Of a stretch of DNA of 64,000 nt, positions 9,446 through 18,263 are shown piece by piece. The stretch is from Planctomycetaceae bacterium. GTDB taxonomy: Bacteria; Planctomycetota; Planctomycetia; Planctomycetales; Planctomycetaceae. Position 1 is the stretch's first letter, and each line of letters starts with the position of its first letter. The position numbers were made by a program, and so were the translations under genes. Location of the stretch: assembly GCA_014762625.1 (NCBI GenBank), contig JABURQ010000154.1, positions 16,400-80,399 of the forward strand, given 5' to 3'. Under the pieces are notes generated by a model. The model saw only the letters and a program-made list of their open reading frames with translations, searched no databases and had not been told where the DNA came from.

Positions 9446-10156
9446 TTACTGGAGAGTGAAGTAACCTTCAGCTTTCACCGAACTCGCAAGATAGTTATTT
9501 GGGCTCTTTTGAAGCGAACTCACGCACCCCTGGCAACAGACATAGATGGAACGACTTCCGACTGTCACGCGAATCGGTCGTCCCATCGATCCCAACGGTT
9601 GCTTGGTCACCGGACAAGTCCTCTGCTGTAGGGCGATGCGCTGTTCGGAAACGGGAAGTTCAGCGATTCCTTCCATTCCCTGAGGTATGACAACGTTAGC
9701 TTGAGGACGGACCGAGAATTCTCCACCGCTCGGAGGCAGTTGCCGCTGTGCAGGTTGCAGCGGGCTAAACGAACGTCCTGGGAGGAAATTGGAAGTTGGT
9801 GGAGGGCTTGAACCCTGATAGTAGGGACTGACTGGAGCTGAGGGACGTGAATCTGAGTAAGGACTGCCCGGAGCGTGATAAGGAGTCGCAGGGGCAAGAT
9901 ATCGTCCCGTATTTGGTGACTGTCGGCAGGTGCCATCAGTGCAAAGCGGTTGATACTGTTGGGTAGGATATTTTTGGTTGAAGACCGATGAATTGTAAGT
10001 CTGAGATGGTGATCGTTGCGTCGCACACCCACAGCCTCGATTCGGTGAACCAACGCCGTAGTCGCCATGACCAGCGGGGAGCGATGCTGTAATACATGAA
10101 AAGGAAAATAGTGTCGCAATTGAGAGTAGTCGTGAAATCATTTTGAATCCGATCAT
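9446..10156 (-). CDS. Exported Pro/Ser-rich protein with a C-terminal paired-cysteine domain
   Basis: This 236-residue protein has an N-terminal signal (MISRLLSIATLFSFSCITAS). A low-complexity middle of about 120 residues follows, rich in Pro, Ser, Gln and Tyr. The C-terminal 65 residues read CPVTKQPLGSMG, then YVCCQGC, then NNYLAS. The same layout (CPV/I, LGSMG, beta hairpin, CCxGC) ends the adaptor at 18264-20303 and fills the protein at 24706-25164, so this is a domain family specific to this metal region. It is YHS/TRASH-like in spacing and probably binds metal in the periplasm. ATG codons at 10156 and 10141 are both possible. Confidence 0.7.
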   Translation of the reverse strand: MIGFKMISRLLSIATLFSFSCITASLPAGHGDYGVGSPNRGCGCATQRSPSQTYNSSVFNQKYPTQQYQPLCTDGTCRQSPNTGRYLAPATPYHAPGSPYSDSRPSAPVSPYYQGSSPPPTSNFLPGRSFSPLQPAQRQLPPSGGEFSVRPQANVVIPQGMEGIAELPVSEQRIALQQRTCPVTKQPLGSMGRPIRVTVGSRSIYVCCQGCVSSLQKSPNNYLASSVKAEGYFTLQ

Positions 10157-10581
10157 CTTACTGAGAGGCTTTGACGAAATGGCATCGTCAGTGGATAAAG
10201 CAAGACGTCGTGACTTGCGACAGAGCCGAGTGAAGCAATCGCCGTGCCAGAAAAAATTGATTTATCCGCAGGCAGTAGAGTTTGTAGATTGGTTAGCTAT
10301 AGAACACACAGATGAGTTGTTATTGAGAGAGCAGGTCACGATGGCGCAACCCGCAAAAGCGAGTTTTTGAGTCTGCCGATAGTTTGATTCGCTGTGATCG
10401 ATGAGATGACTCAGCGCACCCACCTGATGGCGCACTCCCTCTCTGAAATCGACATTCGGTCAGTAGCCTCCTTCAAAAACGAGAATTTTGAACTGGACAG
10501 GTCAGCAAATTTTGTAACAATTCCAACGTATTGAACTAAACATGAACTATTTTCAAGCGTCGAACTACTTTCCAAGCGTCA
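10157..10581. other. Divergent intergenic region, no gene seen
   Basis: About 425 bases separate the minus-strand Cys-domain gene from the plus-strand Cys-rich gene. A 75-codon frame at 10143-10370 has no protein-like features and is not called. Near the right end, GTCAGCAAATTTTG (10501-10514) matches one arm of the perfect palindrome at 17390-17420, which lies in the equivalent position before the paralogous Cys-rich gene. It is a candidate shared control element. Confidence 0.4.
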
Positions 10582-11028
10582 ATGTTTCACACCTTTCCAT
10601 CAATTCGTCGTTCGCTCACTGCCGTGCTTGCGCTGACGGTTGGGGTACAGGCGGTGGCTTTTGCTGGAGTGCCTTCTTGCTTGTTGAGTGACTCCTCAAA
10701 AGCAACCTGTTGCCACGGCGGCAAGGATATGGAAACCTGCTGTGAGGATGCTGCTGCGTGTCGTTGCCGTTCACAGGCTGTTAACGACACTAAAGTTCAT
10801 TCTGAGATTCAGGAGGTGTGCCGGTGCAGTTCTGAGCAACCGGCTCCCGCAGTTCCGTGCGAGACAGAAGGTGCCGGTGTCGTGCGACTTCTGTTGGTGT
10901 TGGGCAACGCTCAAGTGATTGAACATCTGGACAACGACGCCAGTTCTGTAAGGACCTTAGCCTGTTCAGACGCTCGACCTGCTCCCAAGGTCAGTCTCAA
11001 CTCTTTGCTCTGCGTCTGGCAGACATAA
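10582..11028 (+). CDS. Secreted Cys-rich protein preceding a CusBA cassette (copy 1)
   Basis: This 148-residue protein has a clear signal peptide (RRSLTAVLALTVGVQAVAFA). A Cys-rich segment follows (CLLSDSSKATCCHGGKDMETCC, residues about 32-53, then CRCRS and CRCSSEQP). The C-terminal half is ordinary and ends CVWQT. No known family was recognised. A related protein with the same layout is encoded at 17493-17942, and both sit upstream of an adaptor-pump pair. The dense Cys pairs suggest periplasmic soft-metal binding, such as Cu(I) or Ag(I), or sensing. That role is inferred from composition and position. Confidence 0.65.
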   Translation: MFHTFPSIRRSLTAVLALTVGVQAVAFAGVPSCLLSDSSKATCCHGGKDMETCCEDAAACRCRSQAVNDTKVHSEIQEVCRCSSEQPAPAVPCETEGAGVVRLLLVLGNAQVIEHLDNDASSVRTLACSDARPAPKVSLNSLLCVWQT

Positions 11029-11107
11029 TTCTCTCTTTGTGCGCGTGCAGAATCATGTATCTGCTCACTCATGCGCATTCTCACCATCAAAGCGATGCAT
11101 GAGTAAT

Positions 11108-11130
11108 TCCCGACAGAAGTTGTGTCGGGA
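11108..11130 (+). terminator. Hairpin after the Cys-rich gene
   Basis: TCCCGACA (11108-11115) pairs perfectly with TGTCGGGA (11123-11130) around a 7-base loop. It lies 80 bases after the Cys-rich gene's stop. No T-run follows, so it may be an attenuator or processing hairpin as easily as a terminator. Confidence 0.5.
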
Positions 11131-11274
11131 CTAATGCTCGGCATGGCGCTTTGTTGATGCCCTGAACAAGGCTCGCAGTTCGCACTGTCTCATTTGCTGT
11201 TCGTTCAATCGGTTCAGCAACAATTGTCGCCACTCTTACAACTGTTTCAACTCAATTTCCTAAAAGGTTTCACT

Positions 11275-11577
11275 ATGCGCTATCTCATTTTCAGCTTGCT
11301 TTCACTTTCCCTGGCTGTCTCGATCGGCTGTACCCAAGAAGGCACAACGCCCGCTAATTCAGAAGCAGCGACCACCCTCAACACGATTAACGAACATTGC
11401 CCGATCATGGGCGGTGATGTGACTGCCGAAGGAGGCACGGTCGAGTGGAACGGGGAGACGGTAGGCTTCTGTTGCGATGGCTGTAGCGAGAAATGGCAGG
11501 CCCTTTCTGAAGAAGAAAAGAAAGCCGCTCTCGCAAAGGCGGAAGAGGCTCACGAAAGCCACGACTATGAGTCCTAA
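11275..11577 (+). CDS. Small lipoprotein with a paired-cysteine metal-binding motif
   Basis: This 100-residue protein begins at the ATG at 11275, which follows an AAAAGG ribosome site and starts a lipoprotein signal (MRYLIFSLLSLSLAVSIGC, lipid Cys19). The mature part carries HCPIMGGDV and GFCCDGC. This CP..CCxGC arrangement resembles YHS/TRASH metal-binding domains and is a shorter relative of the domain in three neighbouring proteins. The C-terminus is a charged helix. It probably binds copper or another soft metal at the membrane surface. In-frame codons from 11194 were rejected as the start because they lack a signal and a ribosome site. Confidence 0.7.
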   Translation: MRYLIFSLLSLSLAVSIGCTQEGTTPANSEAATTLNTINEHCPIMGGDVTAEGGTVEWNGETVGFCCDGCSEKWQALSEEEKKAALAKAEEAHESHDYES

Positions 11578-11603
11578 TGCCTAACCCCTGCTTCCCGAAG
11601 AAA

Positions 11604-11666
11604 GCGGCTGGTCGCAGTGGCCGATGGCACGGTTCCCACTTTGTCACCTGCTGCGACCAGTCCGCC
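11604..11666 (+). repeat. Hairpin repeat with GGCACGGTTCCCACT core (copy at 11.6 kb)
   Basis: CTGGTCGCAG (11608-11617) pairs perfectly with CTGCGACCAG (11651-11660), and the pairing extends outward with one bulge. The loop contains GGCACGGTTCCCACT (11626-11640). A similar hairpin with the same core in inverted orientation lies at 39892-39952, and the bare core recurs at 7417-7429. Being intergenic and structured, it could be a REP/MITE-like repeat or a structured RNA leader. Confidence 0.55.
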
Positions 11667-11718
11667 CTTCAGAGCCGAGGTAATAATCATACACAAAGCC
11701 GATGCCTCGCTTTGAATT

Positions 11719-11741
11719 AACTCCTCAATCAGCGAGGAGTT
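11719..11741 (+). promoter_or_regulatory. 8-bp hairpin upstream of the adaptor gene
   Basis: AACTCCTC (11719-11726) pairs perfectly with GAGGAGTT (11734-11741) across a 7-base loop, 53 bases before the adaptor start. It may be a leader hairpin or an operator. Nothing else identifies its function. Confidence 0.35.
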
Positions 11742-11793
11742 CGTGCGATTCCATCTCATTCTGTCCACGCGCTAATTACGGCGAGATTACATT

Positions 11794-13872
11794 ATGAATG
11801 CAGCGACAACGTCATCCGAAAATCAACGGGCAGATCAATCGGAAGCCACTTCTGAGTCGAAGGCAAAACCGAAACGGTGGTGGATTCGCCAACTGTTGGC
11901 GTTCTTCTTATTCGTTGCAGCGGGGATCGTTCTGATCGGAGCAGTCGGTTTCGCCCAGCGATCTGGCTGGTTTCAAGCACCGTCATCAGGCATCTTAATG
12001 GGACCATCGACGACCAACAAATCGGACGCGATTCACACTTGCCCCATGCATCCGCAAATTCGCCAACCGGGACCGGGCAAGTGTCCAATCTGCGGAATGG
12101 CACTCGTACCGGCCTCTGCGGGGAGTGATGCCAACGTCGATGAACTGGCCGTGAATATCGAACCAACTGCGCGGCGATTGGCCAACATTGAAACCGCTGA
12201 AGTGAAGGGCGAGACCGTCGTTTCGACCATCGAAACAATCGGAGAGATTGCCATCGATGAGAGTCGCATGTCGACGATTCCCTCGTACATCAATGGTCGC
12301 ATCGAAGAATTGTTTGCGGACTACACCGGAGTGAAGGTTACCAAAGGCGATCATCTCGCTGTTGTCTACAGTCCGGAATTGTACTCTGCCCAAGTTGAGT
12401 ACTTGGAAAGTCGAAAAGCTATTTCTAGTACGACTCCTCCGTCTCTTCAAGCTGTCAGGCAAGCACAGGAAAAACTTGCAGCCAATTCGCGACAGCGTCT
12501 GGTGGAACTCGGCTTGAACGAAGAACAGATCAAAACTCTCGAAGAAACCGGCGAAGCCAAGTCTCGTCTGACAATTTATTCAACGGTTGGCGGGACGGTT
12601 ATCGAGAAGATGGCCATGGAGGGAAAATACGTCAAAGCGGGTGAGCCGATCTATCGCATCGCTGACTTGTCGACAGTGTGGCTGATGCTTGAACTCTATC
12701 CCGAAGACGCCTCGCGCATTCGCTTTGGCCAGCGGGTTGATGCAGTGCTGCCGTCACTGCCGGGTGAAGTCTTTGAAGGGCGGGTGGCGTTCATCGATCC
12801 GGTCGTCAATGAGAAACAGCGCACGGTCGGAGTTCGGGTTGAGTTCATGAATGAAGACGGTCGCCTGCGTCCAGGAGACTATGCGACGGCCAAGATTTAT
12901 CTCCCCATCGGTCAACAGGGTGAGGTCTACGATGCCGATCTTGCAAACAAATGGATCAGTCCGATGCATCCTCAGATTATTCGCGATGAATCAGGTGAAT
13001 GCCCCATCTGCGGAATGGATCTCGTGCCCACTGAACACTATGGCTATTCGGACACTCCCGTTGAGCAACCGGAGTCACTCAACGTTCCTCGATCCGCCGT
13101 ATTGATGGCGGGAAACCACAGCGTGGTGTATGTCGAAACTGATCCCGGACGATTCGAGATTCGTCCGGTGACTTTGGGACCGCTCCTCAAGGACAAAGCC
13201 GTCATTCTTTCCGGTCTCAAACAAAACGAAAAAGTGGCGACTGCCGGCAACTTCCTGATCGACTCGCAAATGCAACTCGCCGGGAAGCCAAGTTTGATCG
13301 ATCCTACGAGAGCAATCATTGCTCAACGTGAGCGAAAAACACCGCTCGAGTTTGAGAACATTGATGTGCAATCGGTAGCCGGTGAAGTCGGTGAAACACT
13401 TAGCCAGCTGTATAACGCCTACTTTGCAATTCAAAAGTTGTTGGCAAACGACAAGAAACCAGACGAAAAGAACGCTCAGACGCTCCACAAACGAGCTGTC
13501 GAACTTGCTGCAATCGCCGATTTTTCTGACGAGGTGCGAGAGCAATTTGAAGTGATCGCCAAGCATAGCGAGCACCTGCATCATATGAGTCTGGAAAAGG
13601 CACGTCTCGAAGCATTTCGGCCAATCAGTCACGCTGTCGTTAATCTGGCAGCACATGTTCGTAGTGACGCTGCAAAGCAGGAATTCTCTCACATGTTCTG
13701 TCCCATGGTCAAAGGAGGCGGTGGCGACTGGCTGCAAGCCAACAATGAATTGAAGAACCCCTACTGGGGGAGCCAGATGCTGACCTGTGGGGAATTCGTT
13801 CAGGAGTTACCCACGATTGGTGCGGTCGCTGATGAGGTACAGGAAGATCCTTCAGTTGAAAGTGACAAATAG
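11794..13872 (+). CDS. CusB-type RND periplasmic adaptor with two heavy-metal-binding motifs and DUF3347
   Basis: This 692-residue adaptor has one N-terminal membrane helix (about residues 30-52). Next come a heavy-metal-binding motif (CPMHPQIRQPGPGKCPICGM, about 83-102), the barrel-sandwich and beta-barrel adaptor core, and a second motif near 386-410 (SPMHPQI...CPICGMDL), where the first Cys is Ser. The end is a DUF3347 domain (about 530-675) with its FCPM...NPYWGSQMLTCG signature. Such adaptors pass Cu(I)/Ag(I) to the pump. The pump gene starts 3 bases after the stop, so the two are co-translated. The extra HMBD and DUF3347 domains make it much longer than E. coli CusB (about 400 residues). 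Confidence 0.92.
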   Translation: MNAATTSSENQRADQSEATSESKAKPKRWWIRQLLAFFLFVAAGIVLIGAVGFAQRSGWFQAPSSGILMGPSTTNKSDAIHTCPMHPQIRQPGPGKCPICGMALVPASAGSDANVDELAVNIEPTARRLANIETAEVKGETVVSTIETIGEIAIDESRMSTIPSYINGRIEELFADYTGVKVTKGDHLAVVYSPELYSAQVEYLESRKAISSTTPPSLQAVRQAQEKLAANSRQRLVELGLNEEQIKTLEETGEAKSRLTIYSTVGGTVIEKMAMEGKYVKAGEPIYRIADLSTVWLMLELYPEDASRIRFGQRVDAVLPSLPGEVFEGRVAFIDPVVNEKQRTVGVRVEFMNEDGRLRPGDYATAKIYLPIGQQGEVYDADLANKWISPMHPQIIRDESGECPICGMDLVPTEHYGYSDTPVEQPESLNVPRSAVLMAGNHSVVYVETDPGRFEIRPVTLGPLLKDKAVILSGLKQNEKVATAGNFLIDSQMQLAGKPSLIDPTRAIIAQRERKTPLEFENIDVQSVAGEVGETLSQLYNAYFAIQKLLANDKKPDEKNAQTLHKRAVELAAIADFSDEVREQFEVIAKHSEHLHHMSLEKARLEAFRPISHAVVNLAAHVRSDAAKQEFSHMFCPMVKGGGGDWLQANNELKNPYWGSQMLTCGEFVQELPTIGAVADEVQEDPSVESDK

Positions 13873-13875
13873 ATT

Positions 13876-16800
13876 ATGCTCACTGCAATCATACGTTTCT
13901 GTACTCGCGAGCGCATTGTTGTCTTCATACTGACATGCGTGGCGGTTGCGTTTGGAATCTATTCAACGCGTGAAGTTCCGATCGATGCGATTCCGAACAT
14001 TGGAGAGAATCAGGTCATCGTCTTCACTGCTTGGCCAGGCCGCTCACCCAAAGATGTCGAAGATCAGGTCACCTATCCGCTCTCGGTTGCCCTACTAGCT
14101 GTTCCGAATGCGGAAAGTGTTCGCGGGAAGAGTTTGTTCGGATATAGCTTTGTTCAAGTGACATTCTCCGACGACACAGACTTTTATTGGGCGCGTTCGC
14201 GTGTCTCGGAACAACTCGGTACAGCAACTTCAGTTCTTCCGGAAGGAGTCGTGCCGACGTTGGGACCAGACGCCACCGGTCTAGGCCAGGTGTACTATTA
14301 CACGCTCGAACCACCCCCAGGGATGAACCTCGCGGAGTTGCGAAGTCTCCAGGACTTCGTGGTGAAGTATGAACTGCAAGCCGTCCCTGGAGTGAGTGAA
14401 GTCGCCAGCGTCGGGGGGTATGTCCGCCAGTATCAGATTGAGGTCGATCCCGACAAGCTTCGCTTTCACGATGTCCCCCTCGATCAGCTCATCGCTGCCG
14501 TCAAAGATTCCAACATTGACGTGGGGGCCAAAACGGTCGAATCGGCTGGAATGGAATTCATTATCCGTGGACGGGGCTTCATTGGTGCCGATCAGGACGT
14601 TTCCAAAGCAGTTGAAGATATCGAGAAGACGGTTGTCATTTCGCGGGACGGAATTCCCGTTCGAATTCGTGATCTGGGTGTCGTTCAACTGGGACCAGAT
14701 TTTCGACGCGGCGCTATCGATCTCAATGGAACCGAAGCCGTCGGCGGCGTTGTCGTCATGCGTTATGGAGAAAATCCTCGCAAAGTCATTGAGAACATCA
14801 AAGCCAAGATTGCTCAACTCGAACCGAGTTTAGACGGCGTCACAATTCGTGGCATTTACGATCGTACTGATCTTGTTGAAGAGACAGTCACAACGTTAAC
14901 CGATGCGCTCACCGAAGAGATCGTGATCACTGCGGTGGTGATCCTCCTATTTTTACTTCACGTTCGAGCCAGTATCGTCGTCGCGGTCACTTTGCCTGTT
15001 GCCGTTCTTCTGGCGTTCATCGCAATGAATGTTTTTGGAATCGATGCCAACATCATGTCCCTGGCGGGGATTGCAATTGCGATTGGCACAATGGTTGACA
15101 TGGGGATCATTGTTTCGGAGACGATCTATGATCAACTGGCAGAGTGGGAATCAAATGGACGAAAGGGGGGAGAGTCACAGCGAGTTGATGTGATTATTTC
15201 TGCGGCGGGAGAAGTGGCTCCCGCGGTGTTGACCGCGGTCACAACCACCGTTGTCAGCTTCCTTCCGGTTTTCATGCTGACCGGACGCGACTACCGGTTG
15301 TTTGCCCCCTTGGCATGGACGAAGACGTTTTCCCTTGTGGCGGCGCTCATTGTCGCCGTGACCCTCGTTCCATTTTTGAGTCGACTCTTATTGTCGTCGA
15401 GTCGAATGAAACTCAACACGCGACTTATTGGTACCGCAACGCTTTCGTTGATTGCAGGGTTGTCGTGCTGGTTTCTCTGGGGAGCGAGATTAGCCGAGCG
15501 GCTTCCCATTGGATTATCTTTGACGACAGCTCTGGCTGTCGTGCTCGGCGCACTGTTCGGATATTGGATCCTGAGCGAGCGACTGAGACCGGTCGATGAG
15601 AATCCTGTCAGCCGCTTCATCCTTTGGGTCTATGAACCTCTCCTACGATTTTTCCTCAGACGCAAAGCCATTTTCTTGATCCTTCCAACAACCGTCGTGC
15701 TCTTGGGGTTGGGGGCGTGGTTTGGGCTCAACACGGTCTTCCGCCCTTTCGAATCGGTGGCGAGTCGCTTGGGCGCGGATATGAATCAGGTGCCAGGTTA
15801 TGTCAAGTTCAAGCATGTGTTTACTGGACTCGAATCCGACGACTGGATAGCGCTTGATGAAGGCAGCTGGTTCTATATGCCGACTCTCTACCCAGCCGCG
15901 AGCTTTTCCCAGGCAATGGAAGTTCTGCAAACGCAGGACGCGCTCATTAAAGAGATTCCGGAAGTCGAAAATGTCCTCGGAAAGATTGGCCGCGTGGAAT
16001 CCGCCCTCGATCCGGCACCGGCCGCCATGATCGAAACCTATGTCATGCTCAAGCCGCAAGAAGAGTGGCGGGAAGGGATGACGTCGCAAGCAATCTGGAG
16101 TCAGATCAACTCCGTGGCAACGCTTCCCGGTGTTACGCAGGCGTCACCATTGCAACCAATTGAAGGTCGGGTGGTGATGTTGCAAAGCGGGATCAAAGCG
16201 TCGATGGCGATCCGTATTTTCGGAGACAGCTTGGAGGGTCTCGCGGAAGCATCCTTCAAAGTTGCTGACCAACTCAAAACAGTGCCACAGGTCGATGCCG
16301 GGACAGTCAACCCTGATATCGTCTTGGGTAAGCCATACATTGAATTTGAAGTCGACCGTGAAATGGCGGCTCGCTATGGCATGTCCACAATGATGGTCAA
16401 TCAGATTATTGAGACCGCTTTGGGGGGAATGAATCTGACCAAAACAGTGGAAGGCCGCGAACGATACCCCATTCGAGTTCGCTATCAGAGAAATCTCAGA
16501 GAACGCATCGATGAACTGGGACGGCTGCCGGTGGTCACGCATTCGGGAGAAACGGTTCCGTTAAATCTGTTAGCCAAAATGACCACCACATGGGGACCGG
16601 GAGTCATCAACAGCGAAGACGCGAGGCTCGTCGCACATGTTTCATTCGCTCCATCGGGAATGGTCGGCGATCTCGAAACGGTGCAAGCGGTTGAAGCATC
16701 GCTACGAGAAGCTCAAACAAATGAACAACTCGATCTCCCTGCTGGGTACGCTCTCAAACCGGTCGGCTCATTTCAAAATCAGATTGAAGCGAACCAACGT

Positions 16801-17385
16801 TTGCTGTGGGTGATCCCCTTAGTCATTCTGACCAATCTGTTCATAATCTATTTACAGTTCCGGCATCTGCCAGTCACTCTGGCGGTCTTCGCAGGGATAC
16901 CCGTTGCCTTTGCTGGAGGAATGATCATGCTGGCAATCAACGGGATCGAAATCAATACAGCGGTCTGGGTTGGGTTCATCGCATTGTTTGGGATCGCCGT
17001 CGACGATGGAGTCGTGATGGCGACTTACCTTGATCAAGTCTTCACGCGCAAACAGCTACGAACCATTGAAGACATCCGGAATGCGACGGTCCTAGCTGGC
17101 ATGAAACGGATTCGTCCGTGCCTCATGACGACGTTTACGACGGTCATCGCCTTACTTCCAGTGCTCACTTCGACCGGCCGCGGAGCCGATGTCGCCAAAG
17201 CGATGGCCTGGCCCGTTTTCGGCGGTATGGTTGTCGCGTTACTCACTCTGTTCGTTGTCCCGGTTGTCTTTTGCGGATTCAAAGAACTCAAAATGAACCT
17301 CGGCCTGCACGACCGACATTGGGAGGGAATTGAATCTTTCGAAACTCAATCGAGCGAAGACAAGGCAAGTCCGGCAGTTTCGTAG
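13876..17385 (+). CDS. CusA/CzcA-family heavy-metal RND pump (copy 1)
   Basis: This 1169-residue inner-membrane proton-driven pump has twelve helices in two halves and large periplasmic loops. The fourth helix carries GTMVDMGIIVSET with Asp408 and Glu415, the single-Asp proton-relay pattern of the Cu(I)/Ag(I) group rather than the double-Asp zinc pattern. Compared with CusA (about 1047 residues) it has roughly 120 extra residues. These form a hydrophobic insert after the sixth helix (about residues 515-590) and an extended loop near 640-720. The second copy at 20303 shares this architecture throughout. It is coupled to the adaptor 3 bases upstream. Metal choice is inferred. Confidence 0.93.
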   Translation: MLTAIIRFCTRERIVVFILTCVAVAFGIYSTREVPIDAIPNIGENQVIVFTAWPGRSPKDVEDQVTYPLSVALLAVPNAESVRGKSLFGYSFVQVTFSDDTDFYWARSRVSEQLGTATSVLPEGVVPTLGPDATGLGQVYYYTLEPPPGMNLAELRSLQDFVVKYELQAVPGVSEVASVGGYVRQYQIEVDPDKLRFHDVPLDQLIAAVKDSNIDVGAKTVESAGMEFIIRGRGFIGADQDVSKAVEDIEKTVVISRDGIPVRIRDLGVVQLGPDFRRGAIDLNGTEAVGGVVVMRYGENPRKVIENIKAKIAQLEPSLDGVTIRGIYDRTDLVEETVTTLTDALTEEIVITAVVILLFLLHVRASIVVAVTLPVAVLLAFIAMNVFGIDANIMSLAGIAIAIGTMVDMGIIVSETIYDQLAEWESNGRKGGESQRVDVIISAAGEVAPAVLTAVTTTVVSFLPVFMLTGRDYRLFAPLAWTKTFSLVAALIVAVTLVPFLSRLLLSSSRMKLNTRLIGTATLSLIAGLSCWFLWGARLAERLPIGLSLTTALAVVLGALFGYWILSERLRPVDENPVSRFILWVYEPLLRFFLRRKAIFLILPTTVVLLGLGAWFGLNTVFRPFESVASRLGADMNQVPGYVKFKHVFTGLESDDWIALDEGSWFYMPTLYPAASFSQAMEVLQTQDALIKEIPEVENVLGKIGRVESALDPAPAAMIETYVMLKPQEEWREGMTSQAIWSQINSVATLPGVTQASPLQPIEGRVVMLQSGIKASMAIRIFGDSLEGLAEASFKVADQLKTVPQVDAGTVNPDIVLGKPYIEFEVDREMAARYGMSTMMVNQIIETALGGMNLTKTVEGRERYPIRVRYQRNLRERIDELGRLPVVTHSGETVPLNLLAKMTTTWGPGVINSEDARLVAHVSFAPSGMVGDLETVQAVEASLREAQTNEQLDLPAGYALKPVGSFQNQIEANQRLLWVIPLVILTNLFIIYLQFRHLPVTLAVFAGIPVAFAGGMIMLAINGIEINTAVWVGFIALFGIAVDDGVVMATYLDQVFTRKQLRTIEDIRNATVLAGMKRIRPCLMTTFTTVIALLPVLTSTGRGADVAKAMAWPVFGGMVVALLTLFVVPVVFCGFKELKMNLGLHDRHWEGIESFETQSSEDKASPAVS

Positions 17386-17389
17386 CATC

Positions 17390-17420
17390 GAATTTGCTGA
17401 CGGGCGATGTCAGCAAATTC
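17390..17420. promoter_or_regulatory. 12-bp perfect inverted repeat after pump copy 1
   Basis: GAATTTGCTGAC (17390-17401) and GTCAGCAAATTC (17409-17420) form a perfect 12-bp inverted repeat with a 7-base centre, 4 bases after the pump stop and about 70 bases before the Cys-rich gene. It may be a terminator, but no T-run follows and the arms are A+T-rich. An operator for the second cassette is equally possible. The GTCAGCAAATT arm also occurs at 10501 before the first Cys-rich gene. Confidence 0.5.
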
Positions 17421-17492
17421 GTCTTGAGTCATTTCAATATTTATCCGATAAGTTCAATAGTTCAATTCATACATTCCCACTGCATGCTTCAA

Positions 17493-17942
17493 ATGTCTTC
17501 ACCATTCCGCACATCGCTGTTGACCGCGTTCCTCGCGGTCGCGCAACTCCTGAGCAGCATGACTGTTCAGGCGATGGCAGATGTGTCGGCAGCGAATTGT
17601 TGTTGCTGTTCGGACGGCGCCAGATCGTCTGGGAACTGCTGTTGCTCTACGCAGTTTGAGAAACACGGAAAAGAATCGTGCTGCAATTCGATTTCTGAAA
17701 AAAATGTCATCTGCGCTCCGAGCTGTGATTGCGGGTGCCAGCATCGGCCCCAGCCTGAAGCGCCAGCTCGACCGATGAATTTGTGGGAATCACTGACTTT
17801 GCTGACGCCTTGCCATTCGGTGACGCAAGCTGATGTCGCCTCGACTCAAGAACGAGGACGTTTCATCGCAGCGACAGTCATCCCGTGTTCTTTTCACGAC
17901 GGGATTCCAACTCACATGATCACTGCCGCCTGGTTGCTGTAG
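17493..17942 (+). CDS. Secreted Cys-rich protein preceding a CusBA cassette (copy 2)
   Basis: This protein of about 149 residues has a signal peptide (FRTSLLTAFLAVAQLLSS) and a dense Cys block: NCCCCSDG, NCCCST, SCCNS, CAPSCDCGCQ. The C-terminal half is ordinary and ends AAWLL. The layout and position match the 148-residue protein at 10582-11028, so these look like diverged duplicates, each leading an adaptor-pump cassette. No known family was recognised. Soft-metal binding in the periplasm is inferred from the Cys content. ATG at 17493 is chosen because it begins the signal peptide; ATG at 17484 is also possible. Confidence 0.62.
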   Translation: MSSPFRTSLLTAFLAVAQLLSSMTVQAMADVSAANCCCCSDGARSSGNCCCSTQFEKHGKESCCNSISEKNVICAPSCDCGCQHRPQPEAPARPMNLWESLTLLTPCHSVTQADVASTQERGRFIAATVIPCSFHDGIPTHMITAAWLL

Positions 17943-18263
17943 AAGACCTCTCTCGCGTCTTTGCTGATTTGCATGACCAGTCACACTTTGCATCGATCAT
18001 GTGTGATTCTTTGATCGAAATGAATGTCTTGGCTGCTCAGTCACTTCCTGACCGGCCTTTTGTCTCGCAGACGAACATTGTGAGTCGACTGATCATTTCG
18101 GCAAATAATTCTCAGACGCGTCAAATCCTCTCTATCGAAAGACTCCGTTGAAAGCGTTCTTTCCAAGAACGCCGGACATCTCTCTCGATTGCTTTGTCGT
18201 CAAATTTCTCTCGCCGTCATGGAAGTCGGTGATTCCATTGAAGGGTTTGTCGAGGTGACTGCC
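17943..18263 (+). other. Intergenic leader before adaptor copy 2
   Basis: About 320 bases lie between the Cys-rich gene and the adaptor. Short frames here lack signals or motifs and are not called. No strong hairpin or promoter pair was recognised. Confidence 0.35.

Noticed and set aside
10143..10370. A 75-codon plus-strand frame before the Cys-rich gene
   Set aside because: No signal, motif or ribosome site, and it overlaps the start of the minus-strand gene.
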